Assembly (NCBI RefSeq): GCF_021165755.1
Contig: NZ_CP088941.1
Coordinates: 1-44,552 of the forward strand
Direction: 5' to 3'
DNA length: 44,552 bases
From: Borrelia sp. RT5S
GTDB taxonomy: Bacteria > Spirochaetota > Spirochaetia > Borreliales > Borreliaceae
The notes under the pieces are model-generated. The model was not told where the DNA came from. It searched no databases and saw only the letters and a program-made list of their open reading frames with translations. Both the position numbers and the translations under genes were made by a program. Shown here piece by piece: positions 40,219-44,552 of the stretch. The stretch's first letter is position 1; each line of letters starts with the position of its first letter.

Positions 40219-40679
40219 TATAGAGATTCAAGATAATGATTAAATAGCAAAACGATAAAAAGCCAAGGAATAGCTCCCTATCTTTCTAATTATGATTGAT
40301 ATTAATTAATCAAAACTTATAGATTAATCAACTAGTAATATTATTATAACGTAGAGTTAAGAAAATTATAATACAAATATTGAATGTGTTTTGCTAACCA
40401 ATAGCATCATTAAGTAGAAGAGTCGTTGTAAAAAGAGTACTGTGTTGGTTACAATAAAGCATGTAAATATGGGGTGTTTATGAAAAATTTAGTGCATGGG
40501 AGTGGATTGGATAAATTTCGTAAAGGCTTTAGTATTACTTTTCCTAGCCTTTAATAGTATAATAGGGATGAGAGTATGGGATTTTGCTTAAAGTAGGAAG
40601 TGTAGTATTTCTTTTTACATGCAGCAAATGAGTTAGTATTAGTATTTAAAGGTTATAAAGATCAAGACTTAATGGCCGA
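40219..40679. other. Intergenic region with a truncated gene start
   Basis: ATGAAAAATTTAGTGCATGGG at 40481 starts 24 codons (MKNLVHGSGLDKFRKGF) identical in the first residues to the AT-hook-like gene at 41509, then stops. The 90 bases around it (about 40425-40515) nearly repeat those at 41450-41540. The rest of these 461 bases holds no gene that I can support. Confidence 0.6.
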
Positions 40680-40709
40680 ATGAACAAGAGTTTGATAGGG
40701 AGGTTTGGT

Positions 40710-41051
40710 ATGAATACTAGTTTAGTAAGTAGAGAAATATCAGCAGAGGATGTTAGAAAGGAATTTGAAAGTAAGGGGTTTAGTCATGCCGTTATTGATT
40801 TTATATTAATAAGAAATGATAATTTCCATTATCAAGTGTTGTCTGAACGAATTAATTCTCTTGAGAAGAATCTTGAGAAGAATATGAATATAAAATTTGA
40901 TGCGGTTAATGAACGAATGGATAGGATAGAGAGTAATATGGATAAGAGGATAGAAGCGGCGATAAGACCGCTTTACTGGATATTTGGGTTTATATCCACA
41001 TTTACTGGTGGTGTTTTTATTGCATTGCTCACGATGATTACAAGGAAGTAA
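40710..41051 (+). CDS. bdr: Bdr-family protein
   Basis: I chose ATG 40710 (113 residues) because AGGGAGG lies 9 bases upstream; the frame is open to 40680. Bdr features: EDVRKEFESKGFSHAVIDFILIRNDNFHYQVL head, a coiled coil (INSLEKNLEKNMN, RMDRIESNMDKRI), and a C-terminal membrane segment (LYWIFGFISTFTGGVFIALLTM). It has fewer of the central repeats than many Bdr proteins. It is an inner-membrane protein of unknown role, often carried by Borrelia plasmids and cp32-type phages. Confidence 0.85.
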   Translation: MNTSLVSREISAEDVRKEFESKGFSHAVIDFILIRNDNFHYQVLSERINSLEKNLEKNMNIKFDAVNERMDRIESNMDKRIEAAIRPLYWIFGFISTFTGGVFIALLTMITRK

Positions 41052-41314
41052 ATATTATTTACTAGCTACTCTTGCCTTGTGCATTTAAAGGATTGATAAG
41101 TAGTTGGGATTAGAGACAAATTGACTTTGTGTTCCTTTTAGGTTTTCTTTAATAATAGCTTGATACTCTTATTTTAATAACTTGATATATAAATATGTAT
41201 AAAATAGAATCACTTAAAATGAGATATTCTGGTGTGTTAAAATACAAGTGCTCTAGTATAGCTAGACTGAGAATCGTGTTATGGGGAGGCAGTTGAGAAA
41301 CAATATAGGAGAAT

Positions 41315-41512
41315 ATGCTGGATGCTTTTAGGAACAATCTAGAGGTGATCTACAGACAGTATTTAACTGCTGAGCTTACATATCATATTCCAGAATTTGT
41401 CTTTACTAATTGTGCTGTACACTTAAGCGATATAGTTGCTTGCTATGTGAGTTGTTGTAAAAAGAGTACTGTGTTGGTTACAATAAAGCATGTAAATATG
41501 GGGTGTTTATGA
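41315..41512 (+). CDS. Doubtful small frame with a good RBS
   Basis: The protein has 65 residues, MLDAFRNNLEVIYRQYLTAELTY at the start. TAGGAG stands 5 bases before the ATG. The last third runs into the duplicated 90-bp segment (KKSTVLVTIKHVNMGCL), so it could be a fragment fused to repeat DNA. No family is recognised. It may equally be a remnant or chance. Confidence 0.3.
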   Translation: MLDAFRNNLEVIYRQYLTAELTYHIPEFVFTNCAVHLSDIVACYVSCCKKSTVLVTIKHVNMGCL

Positions 41513-42054
41513 AAAATTTAGTGCATGAGAGTGGATTGGATTGTTCTAATAGTAGTAAAGAGGACGGGGTTAAGTCTTGTGGCGAGTGCGTGCAGTTGGA
41601 ATCAGGGGGCGCTGGTGTGCCTAAGAAGAGAGGCCGCAAGCCTTTATATCTTACGGATGAGGAGAAGAAGGCGCGACGTAGAGCTTCTGTTCAACGGTAC
41701 ACATCTAAGAAAAGGGATTCAATTAATGCAAAGCAAAGAAAATATTATGAACTGAATAGAGAACAGGTAAGGAAATATCAAAAGGAATATCAAGAGAATA
41801 ATCCGGAATATATAAAGGAATTGTGTAGGGAGTATTGGGTAGAGAATAAGGAGAAGCGTACGGAATATAATAGAGAGTATCGAGAAAAAAATAAGGATGA
41901 ATTGAGGGAATACCATAGACGCTACAAGCAAGAAAAAAAGGATGTTGTTGCAGCTTCTAATAGAAATTATTACTATGCGAATCAAGATGAACTCAAGCTT
42001 AAGAGAAGAGAGAGGTATGCAAGACAGAAGCAGGAGGCAACAAGTAGTTCTTAA
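41509..42054 (+). CDS. AT-hook-like basic protein
   Basis: The protein has 181 residues from ATG 41509; GTG 41503 in frame is possible. GGGGTG lies 5 bases before. The N-terminal 45 residues are variable; KKRGRKPLYLTDEEKKAR (about 40-57) is an AT-hook-like DNA-binding motif. The rest is a repetitive Tyr/Arg/Glu/Asn stretch (YYELNREQVRKYQKEYQE, YREKNKDELREYHRRY) of seven or so helical repeats of about 16 residues. Such proteins occur in phages and large viruses and probably bind AT-rich DNA. The duplicated start at 40481 is a truncated relative. Confidence 0.6.
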   Translation: MKNLVHESGLDCSNSSKEDGVKSCGECVQLESGGAGVPKKRGRKPLYLTDEEKKARRRASVQRYTSKKRDSINAKQRKYYELNREQVRKYQKEYQENNPEYIKELCREYWVENKEKRTEYNREYREKNKDELREYHRRYKQEKKDVVAASNRNYYYANQDELKLKRRERYARQKQEATSSS

Positions 42055-42059
42055 ATTAG

Positions 42060-42388
42060 GTATTAGATACCTGTGTTTTATTTAAAACCGTTTTTATATA
42101 ATTGAATATTCCTTCCGCATCTGTTCTTAAGAAGTTCATATGAGTTTTTGATGAAACTGTGTCAAGTAAATGTTTGAAATCTTTAAGTCAACCTCCTTCT
42201 TGCATCGGATTTCTAAAATTGATTGTTTCCTTAGTAAATTCACCAATTACTTCTTCTGAGGACTTTCTTGTAAATAGCATTTTAACTTGCTGTAAAGTTT
42301 TTGTAGCCTCTGTTGTGTCGTCAAGCCCGCGCATCAATACCTCGATAAAGGTTTTAAAAAACCTGCTCACAAATGTTTTTTCAAACAA
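42060..42388 (-). pseudogene. Remnant of an unidentified gene
   Basis: A minus-strand frame reads from FVSRFFKTFIEVLMRGLDDTTEATKTL (start at about 42388) to FRNPMQEGG, a TGA stop near 42187, and then in the same frame LKDFKHLLDTVSSKTHMNFLRTDAEGIFNYIKTV to a stop near 42060. Continuous helical coding character across one stop suggests a recently interrupted gene. The start codon context is poor and no lipobox is seen, so the true 5' end may be lost. Family unknown. Confidence 0.5.
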
Positions 42389-42482
42389 TTAGATATTAAA
42401 GAGAATTATTACACTTTTAGTAAGTATAGAAAGCAAATAATAAAAATATATGTAATAAATATCAAAAAATTATACTTTTCTC

Positions 42483-42511
42483 TTGACAAACAATAGAAAA
42501 AGTAGTAACAT
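42483..42511 (+). promoter_or_regulatory. Promoter of the 42580 gene
   Basis: TTGACA (42483-42488) is followed after 17 bases by TAACAT (42506-42511). The -35 is perfect and the -10 is weak. The leader then contains CTTAAAAA-AC-TTTTTAAG, a small hairpin at about 42520-42537. Confidence 0.55.
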
Positions 42512-42579
42512 ATAGATAACTTAAAAAACTTTTTAAGAAAAATTAAAAGGGGTTTTAAGAAAACTTAAAGGAGGCTTAA

Positions 42580-43302
42580 ATGCTTACAACAAAAAAAAGC
42601 GTGTTTCAAGACACTAGCAAAAGAGAAAAAGTACTTGAAACACTTAGCGCTAACAAATTTGTTAGTTTAACACCACTATATCATAAAGATATAGAAGGTA
42701 AAAGAGGTATCAAAAATAATAAGTACTGTTTTGAACAAAATACAGGTGTAACAGAGGAGGCAACTAAAATGAGTTACGAAATAGAATATTCTAATAGATA
42801 TGAAAATAAAACAGAACTTTTGAAAAGATACCAAAATAAGTACGGTATGAGTAAGGGATTTGCAAGGGAGTGCATGGATAAATTTACTAAATTTATTAAA
42901 GACAAATATCAAGAGGCACTTGATATTACAGAAGATTATGACCATTGGTACAGTGAACTACGGGATGATCAGAAGCAATATTTAGATGGCCTTGAAGAAA
43001 ACGGAGAGCTTGGTACGAATGAGTTTTACGGCATTAACTTTGCACATGATTATTTAAAAGAAATGTTTTGTTTTTATCTAGAAATAGAACATAATCTACG
43101 ACAAAATCACCATACCGATTTTTATAGATTTTTACTATACAATGATGCTATTATCTCAGCACTAGAATTACCTTTTGATGCATCTAGTAAAGAATTTTTT
43201 ATTCAAGCTTATGAAAATACCTTTAATTTTTTTGTAACAAAATATTCTTTACTAAAGGAAATGCTTGAAGTGAGTGAGCTAGTTGAATTAAAAACGCTAT
43301 AG
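42580..43302 (+). CDS. Unidentified 200-residue family, copy 3, N-terminally extended
   Basis: The protein has 240 residues. The family part begins at MSYEIEYSNRYENKTELLKRY (codon 64; ATG 42769): KYGMSKGFARECMDKFTKFIKD, YGINFAHDYLKEM, LLYNDAIISALELPFDASSKEFFIQAYENTFNFF. The extra 63 residues (MLTTKKSVFQDTSKREKVLE) have no counterpart. Both possible starts have excellent RBSs (AAAGGAGG before 42580, GAGGAGG before 42769), so two products from one frame are possible. A good promoter lies upstream, so this copy is the most likely to be active. Confidence 0.6.
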   Translation: MLTTKKSVFQDTSKREKVLETLSANKFVSLTPLYHKDIEGKRGIKNNKYCFEQNTGVTEEATKMSYEIEYSNRYENKTELLKRYQNKYGMSKGFARECMDKFTKFIKDKYQEALDITEDYDHWYSELRDDQKQYLDGLEENGELGTNEFYGINFAHDYLKEMFCFYLEIEHNLRQNHHTDFYRFLLYNDAIISALELPFDASSKEFFIQAYENTFNFFVTKYSLLKEMLEVSELVELKTL

Positions 43303-43322
43303 TTGATATAAAAATAGTAGAT

Positions 43323-43357
43323 TGAGAAAGCCAAGGGACTAGTCCTTGGCTTTCTCA
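43323..43357. terminator. Strong hairpin after the 42580 gene
   Basis: A perfect 14-bp stem, TGAGAAAGCCAAGG with CCTTGGCTTTCTCA, has loop GACTAGT and starts about 20 bases after the stop. Similar CCAAGG/CCTTGG hairpins end the sibling gene at 35785. No T-tract is obvious, so it may stabilise the 3' end rather than terminate alone. Confidence 0.55.
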
Positions 43358-43522
43358 GCTTAGATAATATTGTATTTATTAATAAATAATAGCGTAAAAT
43401 AAATAAAAACAATAAATATTGAATTAGTAAAGAAGCTATTGAGGATTTATTTAAAGATTAACTAGAGGCAGTATGTTAAAATTAGATTGGGATTAGAGTA
43501 GGTTGAGAGCAAGGGGGTGTAG

Positions 43523-44059
43523 ATGAGTAATCTTGCATATGATCGATTACCAGAGTATGAGGAAGTAAAGCAGGTATTTCTTGATAAGGGGTTTCCAGAA
43601 GCAGTGGTTCAGTATGTCCTGCTTCGCAATTCTAATTATAACTATGAGAGTTTGCAAACTAGAATGACTGTGCTTGAGAAACAAATGATAACTCTTAGTA
43701 GAGATGTTAAGGAAGGCACAAGCAAGCTTGATGGTAAGATAGAGTCAGTAAGGAGTGAGCTTAGGGGTGATATAGGTAAGCTTGAGGACAAGATAGGTAA
43801 GCTAGAGGACAAGATAGGTAAGCTTGAGGGCAAGATAGAGACAGTCAAGGGCGACATAGAGTCAGTAAGGAGTGAGCTTAGGGGTGATATAGGTAAGCTA
43901 GATGACAAAATAGAGACAGTAAGGAGTGAGCTACTATCTGAGCTTAAGGAAAATAGGAAAGAGATTAAAAGTGATATTAAGACAGCAATATACCCTATTT
44001 ATTGGATACTAGGAGTAGGAGTACCAGCTGCAGTAATGTTCCTTTCATATTTTAAATAG
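43523..44059 (+). CDS. bdr: Bdr-family protein with repeat array
   Basis: The protein has 178 residues, with GGGGGTG 6 bases before the ATG. Head: LPEYEEVKQVFLDKGFPEAVVQYVLLRNSNYNYESLQTRM. Then a repeat array of units like KLEDKIG, KIETVKG and SVRSELRGD (residues about 70-145; at least two copies of ESVRSELRGDIGKL). The C-terminal membrane segment is YPIYWILGVGVPAAVMFLS. Bdr proteins vary in repeat number. The DNA repeats (e.g. AAGCTAGAGGACAAGATAGG) are near-identical, so length variation is expected. Confidence 0.9.
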   Translation: MSNLAYDRLPEYEEVKQVFLDKGFPEAVVQYVLLRNSNYNYESLQTRMTVLEKQMITLSRDVKEGTSKLDGKIESVRSELRGDIGKLEDKIGKLEDKIGKLEGKIETVKGDIESVRSELRGDIGKLDDKIETVRSELLSELKENRKEIKSDIKTAIYPIYWILGVGVPAAVMFLSYFK

Positions 44060-44077
44060 GGGTGTAGAGTAGTGACT

Positions 44078-44257
44078 TTATATATGTAGAGTTGCCTTTA
44101 AGAATGTTTTTGCTCGTCCATTAAGTCTAAGTTTATAAGTTTTAGGGTCAGTAATGCCGTTAGCTAGATATGCATCAAGAGAGCGCACTTCCTTAATTAG
44201 ATTTATAGTAGAATTATTAAGATTAGAAATCTTATCCCCACCAGTAGTTTCATCCAT
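44078..44257 (-). CDS. Small hydrophilic protein (59 aa)
   Basis: I chose the start at 44257 (MDETTGGDKISNLNNST) because GGGAG lies 7 bases upstream; the longer frame to 44338 adds an unrelated stretch. The product is helical (INLIKEVRSLDAYLANGITDPKTYKLRLNGRAKTFL) with no signal. It lies end to end with the bdr gene, convergently. I do not recognise a family. Confidence 0.5.
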   Translation of the reverse strand: MDETTGGDKISNLNNSTINLIKEVRSLDAYLANGITDPKTYKLRLNGRAKTFLKATLHI

Positions 44258-44526
44258 TATAAGCTCCCTCTTAAATTGGTAATCCAGTATAAGATCTACA
44301 TCTAGGCAGCAGTGAATGTGCCTAAATACATAATACATATGATTAACGCTAGATTTATTATAATACTACAACATTAACATGTCAATATATTTACTCCTTT
44401 TAGGATAATTATAATAATCTTTTTGTTAAGATAAAACAACTAAAGAATTGGAGGGATAAGTAGGTCAAATACATATATTAAATATAAATATAGAAAGATA
44501 AAAAGAGTAAGGGAGGTGTAATAAAG

Positions 44527-44552
44527 ATGAGGAGTAAGCATATGTTCTATAT
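44527..44552 (+). CDS. Gene start cut off at the window edge
   Basis: ATG at 44527 opens a frame MRSKHMFY that runs off the window. GGGAGGTG (44511-44518) lies 8 bases before it. Too little is present for identification. Confidence 0.4.

Larger units (their letters stand above)
40425..41545. repeat. Direct repeats (about 90 bp) flanking a bdr gene
   Basis: GTTGTAAAAAGAGTACTGTG through GTGCATGRGAGTGGATTGGA occurs at about 40425-40515 and 41450-41540, about 1.0 kb apart. The second copy carries the start of the full AT-hook-like gene. The bdr gene at 40710 lies between them. Recombination between the copies would delete or amplify bdr. Confidence 0.8.

Noticed and set aside
1-44552. tRNA or rRNA genes
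   Set aside because: I saw no cloverleaf with conserved TTC/CCA features and no rRNA-like stretch; a full covariance-model scan would settle it.

Overview
The window looks like most or all of a prophage-like plasmid from a Borrelia spirochaete, more probably a relapsing-fever species than a Lyme species. The grounds are: an AT-rich background with a richer-GC structural block; Borrelia plasmid-maintenance families (a PF32/ParA ATPase, a PF49-type protein and a PF57/62-type protein); several Bdr proteins or fragments; lipoproteins with spirochaetal lipoboxes; and Borrelia-only families such as DUF261. No telomere sequence is recognised at either end, and a gene start is cut off at the right edge, so this may be an internal piece or a linearised view. 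The species assignment is inference.

Layout. 1-750: short repeats and a frameshifted bdr gene with its terminator. 750-3480: a repeat-rich intergenic stretch, a gene of uncertain identity with faint tyrosine-recombinase resemblance, a small minus-strand group of membrane proteins, and a roughly 950-base structured non-coding region. 3486-6477 (minus): a replication/maintenance operon led by a PF57/62-like protein. 6480-7864: terminators, palindromes, a coiled-coil protein with a possible DNA-binding head, and a divergent control region holding four copies of an 11-base motif and a 14-bp dyad.

7864-27225 (plus) is a near-continuous phage late operon: a membrane/coiled-coil protein and a DUF261 protein (candidate lysis functions), a small helical protein, a lipoprotein, a baseplate-hub/beta-helix fusion, two tail-collar fibre proteins, two related small proteins just before the terminase, terminase large subunit, portal, a small 13-residue-repeat protein, scaffold-like and decoration-like proteins, major capsid, connectors, a tail-tube-like gene in tandem (two intact copies and one wreck), tail-assembly chaperones apparently joined by a -1 frameshift, a heptad-repeat protein and the tape measure. 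A predicted small RNA lies immediately after the tape measure.

27437-31172 carries an orphan adenine methylase, ParA, a PF49-type protein and a plasmid-borne Sua5/TsaC tRNA-modification enzyme. 31247-38662 carries six related lipoprotein genes on the minus strand, one disrupted, in two groups of three. Among and after them are two copies of a membrane/coiled-coil protein gene and three copies of a roughly 200-residue unknown family, plus bdr genes, bdr wreckage, an AT-hook-like protein and duplicated gene starts. The right third is an accessory region shaped by duplication and decay. The left two thirds encode a tailed-phage particle and plasmid upkeep.
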